Notes under the pieces: model-generated
What the model was told of the DNA's origin: nothing
Database searches by the model: none
What the model saw: only the letters and a program-made list of their open reading frames with translations
Shown here: positions 12,734 through 24,700 of the stretch, one piece after another
Numbering within the stretch: position 1 is the first letter of the stretch
How the letters are laid out: each line of letters starts with the position of its first letter
NCBI RefSeq assembly: GCF_963662255.1
Contig: NC_085067.1
Span: 6,166,428 to 6,230,427 of the forward strand
DNA from: Cinclus cinclus
Taxonomy: Eukaryota; Chordata; Aves; Passeriformes; Cinclidae
Reading direction: 5' to 3'
Length of the DNA stretch: 64,000 nt
Translations under genes and position numbers: made by a program

Positions 12734-15700
12734 CTTCCCCCATCCAGTACCCAGACCCTGCCTGTCAAGATGCCCAAACCCAGCAGAGTGAGCCAGGCCC
12801 TGGCAGGTAAGAACTCCCCTGTGCTTTCTTTGCTCAATCCTTAGGATTAGGTGGATGAGAGGTTTGCTTTTCTGTAGCACTTACTTTCCATTTTTTGACT
12901 TTTGGAAAGAGTCAGAAACATTGCTGGTGTTTAAGGCAATAGACAGACCCAAAGACTTTCCAGAAAAGCAAAAAGAGGGCAGATTTGGGGGAGAATGGGA
13001 TAGATAAACCTTATTAACTGTTTTTCTCTCCCTGAGTCTTTCAAAATAAGTGGGCTTATTTGAGGTATGGCTATTCATCTTCTGTACATGTGGATGAACA
13101 AGTAGCAAAGGGCATGTGAATCAAGCTCAGTGCTAGCTGCTATTTTCTGCTTTTTTAAACTCAAAGAAGAAGAGTGGTGTGAGGATATTTTTTTGTGATT
13201 TTTAATATGATTTTTTAAAATGTGATTTTATTTAAACAGCTCAGGTGGTCTTAAAGAGGATTATGATGCCTTGTCTTGGGAAAGGGGAGACAGAAGTTGA
13301 ATCAGGCTTTGTCTCCTAGTGCAGCAGAATACAGGTTTTCTTGTTATCCAAACCTGTGAACGCAATGCTAAATATACTGAAGGAGTATGCTGGGAGGGAT
13401 GAAAGCACCAGTTTTCAATACCCCTTTTCAGAGTAGATTTGCCTGTTAAAGTTGAAATGGCATTGCCATGAAAATGACAATTTGTGCTGTTAGCTTCCTG
13501 TGGAAGTGTTGCTGTACTAAAAGCCAGTGGCACCTTTACCGTGTTTTGGCTCAGCCAGTACCATACCAGTGACTCTTCTGTGGTGGTACTGGGGGATTTG
13601 GGTGCTCTGCTCAGGGCAGAGGTCTCTGTACTGGTACTAACTGTGCTCTCAAAACTCTATTATTACCTGGTAGAGGAGTGCTGAACATCTGCTATCTGGT
13701 ATTTTCTGGAGTTTTCTCTGTTTCAGACACTACAGAATGTCTCTTAACCTTCTCCGTCTCTTGTCCATGTATAGTCTCTTGAGGTTATTAACTCCTGGGA
13801 CAAACCAAACTTTGCTCCTGAGTGAGCAGAGACAGTTCTTCAAGACAGTGGTTCCCACCTTATTCCAGAAAAGGTGTTTGGTCTCTTCTTGAGTGCCAAC
13901 TGTTACCCTGACTGAAAAGGATCCTCAGGATTGATGTTTCCCTTCCTTTAATGTTGGCACCATCATGAAAACTGCCTTGCAGGTGTTTCTAGCCAAACTG
14001 GTACTGCATGAAGACTAACACAGGTGTCCTCTGACAGCATGCAGCCCATCTGTCTCCTCCTTAGCAAATCACTGTGGAAACCAGGTACAAAGTCAAGCTC
14101 AGAGTTTGTTTGGGTGGGTGACCTGAGCAGAACTCCCCTTGCTTATAACACCTCTGCCTTCCATTCCCTGGCTGCTAGCACTGACTGTGTAATTAGCTAC
14201 TTAATCACATAAAGGTAAATAAAGCACAGAGCTGAAGAGCCCTGATGATTCCAGGCTGTGTTCATGTTTTTACCTGTGATCTCATTCTCCATGTACAGGA
14301 GGTGAATATGTGCAATCCGTTTATGCCTTTTGGTGCCACGTTCAGATAGAAAAGGCTGCAGGAAATCCCAATAGAATAAGCCATTTGTCACCATTTAATA
14401 CAATAAAATGGTTAAATTTGTAATTAGTATCTCTGTTGTTGCAGTCTGAGGGTGTAAAAGAAGGGATAATTACTCATTTTAATATTCTTTATCTCTCCTT
14501 GAGGCAGCCAGCACAAGGCACACGGGGATGCAGGGAAGTGCAGAAGCAGCTCCTTGGGGCCAGTGTCTCCTTCAGATCCAGGTCTTCACACAACACAGCT
14601 TTAGGTGCTGTGCTGCCTTCTGCCAAATGTGCCATACCTCAGAGGTGCAAGGGAGGAGGGAAATCTGAATTTGAGTCCTCAAACTCATATAAAAGCAGAG
14701 GAAAGATTAATACAAGTTAATTAGGGAGCGGAAGGAAAATAATTCTCTGGGGATGCTTCTGGTGAAAAGCAAGCAATGGGGTTGTGGTAAAAAGGAAAAG
14801 TTTTGCTGAAATATTAATTGACTGGGTCTTTAGGGACACCTTTTTCCCCTCTATGCTCTGCCCTCTGTTTTTAAAACTTCTTCTGGGAAGTGGTATTTTT
14901 GTTCATAATTAAAATCCTGCTGGTTACTCATTACTCAGGTTATTATCTAACACAGGCTGCACTCCTTTTATTTTTCCAGTCCTCACTACATGACTGCTTC
15001 TTACAACATCAGTAGAGAAGGCTGGGGGGACAATGTTGTGAGGGGGAGAGAAGTCTCAGATGTAAATGAAGGAGACTTTAATTTGGGAAATGTGTCTCGG
15101 TCTCCATCCCCTGGCATCTCAGCAGCTTTGGCTCTGGTTTGAATCTGGTCAGATACAACCCCTTAGTCTCATGGGTGATGTTGAGAAATGCTGCAGGTGC
15201 ATCTCTTGCATGCAGAGAGAAGTTCTGGTGGCTAAACAGGGAATCCTGTGAGTCTGAATTATTAGCGGGGTTTTGTTTGTGTGATGGGTGCTTGGGAGTT
15301 TGAGTGAAAGATTTTTTTAACACTGTCAACCCCATGTCTGCAAGCACCTCTTGGGATCCCAGAAATCATGGAGCTGACTTTAAAACCATGCTTTGTACAA
15401 AAGAAAAAGTATAATTTTTTCCTTGCTTTCTGCTATTTTAATACTTCAAAGTGCATGTGGAAACTTGTCTTTTAAGGTTTTTCTTTTCCCTTAAGTATTT
15501 GATCAGTACAGTGAAATGCCAAACAGGGCTAAGCAAACTGTTTAACCATAGTGTTGGTGTTTAAGGATCAGCTGGACTAACATTTCCTGGGAATAATGGA
15601 GTTTAGCTGGTGTGCCTTGGGGCTGAGGGATGGCAAGGTGCTCATATAAAGGCCCTTCTAATACTATGTTTAAGATGAAATATGAAAAGGAGCTTTTTAT

Positions 15701-18700
15701 TAAATAAAACTGGGTGTTTCTTGTTTGCATGATTCTTGGAGCTAGGGCATGTGAGGATGTACTAACCATACTGATTTTTCTGGTGGATATAATTGTAGAA
15801 GCTAGCAATGCTTTTCTGAGATCTCACATTATCTGAAGGTAAGCTCTGCCCTGTACCAGTCTGAGGCCTGTGCAAATCCAAATCAGTGACCAGAGCTGGT
15901 GGCCAGAGGGGCGTGTTGGGCTGGGTGTGAGTGACTGTGTGGCCTTACATAATGTCAGGGTGTTTTTCCTGTGCTCAGCTTCTGCACAGGATATTACAAA
16001 AAATCCCTGATTTTCACAGCAGGCTGAAAAAAAGTTGGTGGGTGTTGTCATAGTTCCAGTGAAAATAATTTTACCCCAAGGAGCTGCTAATGTATTTCTG
16101 GCCAAGTAAGAGGCTTTGAGCAAGAGAATAAAGGCAGTTCTGCATGTGGTTATTGCACACATAGAATCAGATCAGATCCCAAAGGATTCTTTACAAGGCT
16201 CTCTGTCTCCTCCCTCCTGCAGTCCTTGCAGGGAAGAAATGCAGAGCCCAATAGAAACTCTGAACTTATAATATTTTTCAAGCTCCTGGACTAGCTAGTG
16301 AGCAGCCAGAACTGTCACAGGAACATTTCCAAAGCAGTCTTGGTCTGGGCAAACTTGTCACGTTGCAACTTTTATTCAGGTGAGAATTTATCCAGGTCCA
16401 GGGCTATACTTGCTGCTGGCATAACTCCACAGATGCCTGGAACAGGTTCTGACTTGAAATTGTCGTGTCTGCACCAACTGTGAGAATTGGAGACTCGGTC
16501 TGCAGATGTGATGTGTGTCTGTGTTGTTTTGGCACCTTGAAGGAAAACACACTCCCACCTAGGGCCTGGGTCAAGGATGTCCCTTCCTGGGGACTCCAGT
16601 CACCAAACTTGTGGGAGGATTGTTAATGCTGAGATTTCCAGTATAGTATTTGAACTTCAAAGGCAGCATTGCTACTGGGGGTTGTCATGAGGCAGCAGAG
16701 CAGTGTAACACCAGAACCTTTTTGAATGTTCTCTTGACTTGAATCTGCAGAAGATAATTCATTGTATGTAGCTCCTAAGGCAGTAGAAGGTTAAAAATTG
16801 GCCAAGAAAAGGCTATTTCCCACTTACACCTTTTCTTGACCAATTTAAGATAGGAGAACATTAAGTTGGAGTAGTTCTCCCTGCCCTATGCTTGTATGTG
16901 TGTGTGGAGTTTGAGTTGATGGGTATGCAGCTTAAAAAACGAAAGAAAGGTTGTGGAACAAATGGTGGGGTTTTGATTGTTTTTTTGTTTTGTGATGACT
17001 CATGATGCTGGCAGACAATTTTGGACATGTTATTCCAGGTACAAGGGGGGCTGTATTACAGAATAGCTGAACTCACCTGCGATTCTCTGGCTCCTGCTTT
17101 TTGCTTGCTCTGAATTTTGTTGCCCTCTGTCATTGGGAATCTGAAGCCAGTTGTTCAGCCTGTGCTTCTGTTTTCTCTTTTTTTTTTTTCTGGGCTCTGC
17201 CTGCTAATGTTAGCAAGACAGTATTGATCTCTTCAGAAGAACACATTAATTTTGCATTTGCCTATCAGACAGTTGTGCGTGGGTGGTGATAATCCCTGTT
17301 AGTCTTTGGACTTGCTTTTCAAATGTCAGTCTGTGCCATCAGTGCTATTGCTCTGCTTAGAAACAGCTTTTTTAGAGACAACTTTCCTTTTCTGCACCAG
17401 TTCTAGGAATAGTATTGTGTAGCCTCGGGTGGGGTCAGACTGAGATTATTTCCCCAGCTGTGGTGGGAGATCTTCCCTGTCTCTCAAGAATATTATTCCT
17501 CCAGCCTCTCTAGTCAGAGTTGCTGCTGCTGTTCTTGGAATACCTCTGACTGTTCCCTGCTGGAAGGGGAAAGGACCTGAAAGGTGTAGGGGGCAGCTTT
17601 GATGCTGCTTCTGGGCTTTGGGTCTCAGCTGTACTCATGAAAAAAACAAGTAGCTTTTGTTCTGGGGACATTTAAGCTTTTCCTTAAGATTCCTTGGGAG
17701 TAGTGGACTGCTGGCTTTGATGGGTTGAGAGCTTGCTATAGGCTTGGGGCCTTTAGTTCGGACTTAGAGGAAATTACTTTGTTGGTGAAGTTTCTGGATC
17801 TGGTGAGCTCTCCTTGGCTGTGCCTGGTGCTGCCAGTAGGGCAAGGGGTACTAACTCAGTCTTTGTAAGTTTTGGAGGTCTTCCTCGTGCTCTGCAGCTC
17901 GTTGGAGTTGGGAGAACTATAGATCTCAGATCTAGATGCCCTTTGAAGGTGATCTATTGCTGCCTGGTTACCTATTTTCATTTGGAAGTGCATTTCACTA
18001 TCCATTGTTTGGGCAGCCTGGTCTTGTGGTCAGCTCAGCTCCTCCGAAGTTCTTGGGTAACCCTGGGGAAGCTCCTGGCTCTGTCTCTGTCCCACTCCCT
18101 CTCTGGTGAAAACCTTTCTGTCTGTCTTTCGGCCTGTAAATGGGAAGGTTTTAGTAAAAATATTGAACTTTGATTGTCAAGACAGGAGTCGAACAGCTTC
18201 TGGAATATTTGTGCTCAGACCTTAGGAAAAGGAAGTACAAATTGTGGTCAGCACTGTGTAGGAGTAATTCTGCTTGTGAGGCACTGACACAGGCTTTGCA
18301 CGGGGGATTTGTAGTCACAGGACACACGTTCTTGACTGGTTGCATATTTGAGGCAGAAAATAGTCTTACCACTTGCACACAAAGCTGATGCTTCCCGTCA
18401 TAACTGGATTTTCAGTCATGTGTGGGCATGGTGCCTCATTTTTGTCCTGAACAAATGTGCTCTAGAATCTTCCTTCCCCAGTATGACTGAATAGAGGCTT
18501 GAAAAAATAAAATGTTTGGAAGTCCTCAGCTTTAGCCGTGCATTACTGAGCAGGTATGTCTGTAGCATTAGGATGTGGTTTGCGTGGTCTGTCCTCAGAG
18601 GGGATTTCTGGGGAAATGCTGGCTTTCAGGTTTTCTACTGTTGGTTTGCAGCTATAAGCATTTTTTCTTATTGCTGGTGCTGGCTGTTGCAGGTGGGAAG

Positions 18701-21700
18701 TTGCTCTTGGGAAAGCAAAAGCAGGTGTTATCTTGGATGTAAGTGAGAGAGCTGTATGGTACCTTGGAAATGTTATGACTTGTAACCAGCCTGGATTTCA
18801 CAGGCAAACATCATCTTGGATCAGCATGATCAGTCCTGTAGCTTTGTGTGTGCCAGTTTTACCTTCAGGGAATGGCTGTCCTTTTTAATGATTCATTAGT
18901 TTCATCAAACTGCATCCCGTGGATACAGCTGGCTGGGATGGGGGAGGATGAGGATTGCATTGCTGCTGGGAGTGTGAGGGGAAACCAAAGCACCAAGAAG
19001 GAGAGGGGAGGGGGTGAGTGGGGGGCCGTGTGGGGCAGCTCTGCCCTGGTGTTTGAAGGCAGCTCATCTGCACTTTGGGGATTGGTTCAGTGTGACACTG
19101 TTGAAATAAGTGGCTTTAGGAGGGAGCAGCTGAGCAGGATCTTTAGGGGTTATGGGTGATGCCCTTCATCCTTCAGGGCTGCTTCCAAGGCTCCAGTCAG
19201 CAGAACTCCACACCACAGAAGACTTGGTGCCTGAGAAGCCCTAAAGCACAAAGAGGAAGGTCCTCTTTACACACCAGCACAGAAGGTCACAGACAAGACA
19301 TGAGCCCACGTTTCCCTCCCTTAATTTGCTGCCTGGACTCCTCCCTCTGAAAACCTCCAGATCCTCTCCTCATGCTGACTCCAACCCTGTTACCTCTTGG
19401 ACATTTTATGCCCTCAGAACTAAGGGCTTGGGTTTTATTTTATTTTACTTTATTTTTATTTTCTTTGAAAGGTTAAAGGTTTATTTTAATGAATGTGTTT
19501 CCCCATTGTTTCCTTCCTGCATGTTGACCTTGTACCCACTGTAGGCATGACAGCTATTCTGATGTCAGCCGCCGGACTGCCTGTGCACCTCACCCGTGTG
19601 CCTCAAGCTGCCAGCACCCATAAGGCCACTAAAAAACACAGCTCAGTTAAGGAGGGGAGGAAAGTGTCCAAGAAAGGTAGTTCTTGCTCAAACTCTGGTA
19701 TTTGCTTCCATCTTCTTCTCTTTATCTCTCTGCCCCTCCCCCTCCCCCTTTTTCCTCTTGTCTCTATCCCCTCCACCCTCTTGGCTCTTCTGGTTTGACT
19801 GACAATGTCCATCCCAGCAAGGGGAGAAGCAGGACACATCTCCTCTGACCTGCAGCATCTCTGACAGGCTCTAAAAATAACATGGTAAAGTAGGTGTGGT
19901 CTTGTGGTAGGTCAGCTTGTTTCCACACAAAATTAAAGCTGGACCAGATCTGTTCTCTGCATGTCAAACTCTACCTTGGATCCTGCTACACCCTTTTAGG
20001 GAGTGTCCATATACCAGGACCTTCTGAGTTGTTGGTGGGATGAGTCTGAGAGCTGAGGGACCATTAAGAAGAACATCAAATTCGTATGTACTCTGCAGTG
20101 AGCCATGCTTGTCATGATTGAGTCATGGAATGACAAGGACCTCCCAGATAAGCAGGCTCCTGAGTCATGTAGGGCTTTCTAGGTCAAATGGAAGAGGATG
20201 TGTTCTTTCCACCTCAGTCTGGGGTGGAAGAGAGTGGAGTGGAGCACTCCCAGGTGGAAGTGCTCTGGCCGGAAGGGATGGATTACCTCAGCTCTCTTGC
20301 TGAGTGGAGCCCCCTCCAGGGTAGGACTTGCATTTCTCCTCTTCATGTCTCACTGGCACCCCTCACCTTCATAGAGCCTGTAGCTCCCAACTGAGAGCCT
20401 GAATCCCATGTATGTGTAGCAGCCCTGGGACTCTGCAGGGGTAGGTGTGCATCCAGCCTGGTGTAGCTGTAGAGGTTGTTTGCCAACCATGGCACAGGGG
20501 TGTCAACCACCACGAAATCTCCCCCTTTGGATATGCCAAGTGGCTACTGGAGATGTTCAACACAAAAATCTCTACATTTAAGAAAGGGAAGAGTCCAGAG
20601 ATGGAGAGGAAGAGGCTCCTGCCTGTCAAGGGAGTTTTTTTGTACCTTTTTGTCCCTGTTTTGGAGTCCATGAGGTCCAAAGCTGTCTGAAGGAGGCAGG
20701 AAGGAAAATAAAAATTAAATGAGGATGGAAGTATTTTATGGAAATGCATTATGGAGGGAGCTGTGAGAAGGAGTGAGGGAGCAAATGTGGAGTAGGATGT
20801 GTGATCAAGGGGGAGGAGAAAGCAGGGGCGGCAGGAGAAGCAGCAGAGAACAGGAGGAGCAAAGGAAAATGGGAGGTGAAGGAGAAGAGCTGAGCAGAGG
20901 TGGGTGGCAGAGGGGCAGGATCCTGCTCTGTGGTGGGGTTGTGTTGCTCCTAGTGCTTCACTCCTGGCAGGGGCAGCATGCAAGGGCAGGAATGAGGGCT
21001 GGGTGGTCAAGTGCCCTGGAAACAGTGCAAAAAGGGAGCTGTGGTGAGGCCAGGCCATGCCATAGAGCCACTGGCTTGCCCTGGTTGCTGGAGGAGCCCA
21101 AAACAATGAGGGCCAGGCCTGCACTGATGTTGGTCACCTGCTGCTGCTTAGTGACATGAAACAGTTGTGTTTAGGTCACAGGGTGGCCACAGACACAACC
21201 TGGCTGGCTGCTGCCTTCTCTGTGGGGTCTGTTGGTCCAGGTGCTGGTCTGCTCACAGCATCCAGCCCTCCCTGGCACTGTGTAAACAGCCAGGATGCTG
21301 CAAGGGTGGTATGTTAACAGGAAGATATGTCTTGTGGCTTCTGAGCTGGGTGGGGAGAGCAGCAATGCAGGGCATGGAAAGGGGAGTGGGAAGGGTGGGA
21401 CATAGGCTGGGAGGTGAGAGCAGCACACACCACACTGGGTGTCCAGTGGCTGTATCTCACAGCATCACTTCCTGCAGTTCATCAGGTCTGGCTCAGCCCC
21501 AGGGCAGGCTGTCACCTCCCTGCCAGCTCTGCAATGCCACCTGCTGGGGCTGGGACACTTCCAGAGGAGTAGAGAGGCAACACCAGCAGGAAGGATGGAA
21601 TGGGAAAGGGCATCAAGCATCTCCTTCTCCCATCCAGCATGGCAGGATTTGTCCCAGCTGTCCTCACCCTGCCCAGAATGTGCTGCAGAGGGTACTTGCA

Positions 21701-24700
21701 GATTAGCCCTTTCCCACACTGATCTGTGAGAAGGGGAACCTTTCAGTGGTTTAGGTTGTTAAAATCCCTCCTCTTATTTTAAAAAGCAGGATTCCTGTTG
21801 GTTGGGGCTGGGATGCCTGTCCTGTGGAGTGCGTCACTCCTGGGATGCAGAATGTGTTCAGTCCCTCCTAGGAGCAAGCTGTGTTGTACAACACCTCTTA
21901 GGGCTTAGGAACATTATTCTGCAGTGCAGGTACTGAGCCTGACTTTTGGCCAGACTGTTCTTTCCCTTCACAGACCCTGATGCTGCCAGCAGACAGTGAT
22001 GGGTTTGTTTTGGGCCCTCAATTTCTGCATCATGTGTTCTTTGCCACATCCCTTTAGGATTTTCCATCATGGAGAGGTCAAGCAAGACTAGACCCAGCAT
22101 TGCACTGACCACAGCCAGCTGGTGATGGGTGCAGTGTGCCCTTCCTGCCCTTCTTCCTCCCTCCTGCTGCTGCCAACCCCTGTCTCACATGGGGTGAGGC
22201 AGCGCCAGTGGAATTGCAGCTGGCTCAGTGAATAGCTGGGGTGCGTTAAACAGAGGCGCTAATTAGTCAGAACTCATTAGCATTGTTGCTGCTCTGGCAG
22301 GGATGTCTCTGGCACAGCTGGGTGCTGCAGGCCTCGGGGAAGCCATAGTATCTGGGCAGGCTGTGTGCTCTTCATGCTGGCACAGGGCCTGGCAGCCTGT
22401 GCCATCCCCATGGATTGGTGCTGCCTTGGGATGCTGCAGCCGCTCGCTGCCCTGTGCCAGCATTGCTGGCTGGGATCTGACTGGTGTCCAGGAGGCAGGA
22501 ATGCAAATGGCTTGTCCTGCTCTCTCCAAGTACTGCTTGTGCATGCAGCTGGCCACCACAGGGCTCCCCAGCCTTTCCAAGGACCTTCAGGGACTGCTTG
22601 GGTCTGCTGTGTCACTTGTTACCCACTTCCACCTGGCAAAGGGGTTTCCCTGCATACCCATCCTCTGTGCTGCAGCGATGAAGGAGAGGAACACACTCAT
22701 CCTCCTTGCCATCCACCTGCAGCTGGATGTACAGTCTGTGCCAGTGCCTATGGGATGAGTGGAACTGGGGAGCCCCTCAGAGTTTGGGGATCTTGGTGTT
22801 CCCGTGGGGAAACATCTGGTGAAAGAGACAGGCTGCAGAAACAGGGATGCTCTGATCAGCACTGATTATCCTGCTGAAATAGGGAGAAATCTATAGATAC
22901 AGCCTTTGCAAGTCCAGGGAACAGAGGTGATGGGAGCTGTGTGACTGTCCATGACAGTAACTAGGAACAACTGGTATCTGGCCTGCAATGGGTATTAAAA
23001 AAAGTCTGCTGGAAACCATATGGCTCATTTTGGGCTACAGAAGGAGACGTTACCGGTGCAAGCATTTGGTCGCCGTGCGAGGATTCAAAGCACATCTGTT
23101 AAATGTTGCCCATGGAAAGCCCTTGCTGCAGCAACCAGCTGATTATCTACAAGGAGGAAGGGGAAGCATTAATAACAATTTGATATTCCTCTCTTAGTAA
23201 ATGAAAGAATGGTAAACAATCTTTGGCATCCTGGGTAAATCCGTAGCACAGCGCTGGGCCAGCTGGTGATAAATGACACCAGTCGATTCTTCCAGTCCAT
23301 TTTCAATCCACTATTGAATTCAGCAAACTCTGGGGACTGACCAGGCTTTGATGATCCCAGGGGATGGCTAAAACAAAGATTTGGAGGCGAACATTTTTAT
23401 AGAGTAAACAGCCCTTTAAGGAAGTGGTTGACATACTGGAGCATATATAGCTCATGCCATGGTCCCAGCTGCCTCCTGGTTCCCCCTGTGCTGCTAGGAT
23501 GTGGCCAGCCAGATGTGCTGGTCTGCCCAAGGAAGTCCATGTGAACTTTGCTACCCTTGCTGAAAAAGAGCTTTCAGTATCAGAAGTCCCTTCTTTGGGA
23601 CTGAACTTGGAAATCCTTGCAGCTGGGGATGGATTTTTCTAAAGTATCAGGGCTGCCTGGCCCTTTCTCTCTCCAGGTAGCTTTGGTGGCTCTAAATGCA
23701 TTAGGGCATTGTCACATCAAGGTGACGAGAACAGATTGCAGATGCCACAATGCAAATCCATCAGGCATGGGTTTCCTCTGGGTAGCTGAGAGCTGCATCA
23801 CCTGCTGCTTTGGTTCTCCCAGCTCCATCCTAATGCCATCTTGTGAAGTGGTGTAATGCCCAAAATCCCAAATACTCTTCTGTCTTGGTGTTACCCAGCT
23901 CTGCACCAGAATTTTTGTCTCCTTTCATTGATTTCATTTGAATGAGCCTGGCTAGTTCTTGGGTGAGTTATGCCTTTGTTCCTTGGAGCGGCTCCAGAGA
24001 AGAAAAGTCACAAGGGGTTACATGGAAGGAGCCTCCCCCACCACCCTGAATGAGCTGAACTGCTCTAAAGCTGCTTGGATCTGCTGTGCAGGTGGGAGCA
24101 GGTGAGCTGGGGCTTTCTGCCAAGTGCAGGGCAGGTGTTGCTGCTGGTGTAACACACCTTCCCTGCTCCCTTCCCTTGCTGTCTTCACCTTGGCTGTGCA
24201 TCTTTTTGGCTTTGCTTCTTCCAGCCCGAAGCCAGAGGAGACAAGAAGGTCACTTCAGAAAGAGCCACCTGGAAAATGCAGGTTGGGTGGAGAAGGACTT
24301 GGTGGTCAGTTTGTCTGTCTGGCAGCAAGGGATCCACAGGGATGAGAACAGTGGTCATCATGGAAGCAGATGGTGTTAGGGGGCATAGCAGCTAGTCCTG
24401 CTCACAGCGTTCTTCCTAAAACCTGTGAAGCAGAAGCAGCTTGAAGCCTCCATCTCTTGTAGGGCTGTGAAGATCTCCAGAGGCTGATTCTGACTGCCAC
24501 ACATGGAAAGTGCCATCCTGTGTTTTCCAGCCTGGAGTACAGACATCACTGAACACTCGGAGGGTTTCAGACACAGTGAGCTGGGACAGCTCAGACTGAT
24601 CAAATCCCATTAGACTCATTGCTGCCTCCTGATCCTCTGCATGCAAGCAAGTCCCAGCAGAGAATTCCTGGACTTGTTTCTTGTTTCTCTCCTTTGAAAA

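Larger units (their letters stand above)
4628..12747 (+). other. DTX2 intron (8.1 kb)
   Basis: Bounded by donor GTACAG at 4628 and the acceptor ending at 12747, just after a long T tract. It contains a solo-LTR-like sequence (about 10170-10715), a short GT repeat near 5890-5902, a GCAG-type repeat near 7555-7570, and no coding sequence I recognise. Codon phase fixes the acceptor. An AG six bases downstream (ending 12754) keeps the frame and would only drop two codons; the preceding exon leaves two bases that the T at 12748 completes to a serine codon. Confidence 0.75.

Noticed and set aside
20369..21124. 251-codon - strand frame in a DTX2 intron
   Set aside because: No family resemblance, no splice-site support, composition like surrounding intron.
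24225..24345. PKPEE-like peptide resembling the DTX2 linker
   Set aside because: Looks briefly like the human ATPKPEPEPE stretch, but the true equivalent is the in-phase exon at 26790-26860; inserting this piece would break the frame.
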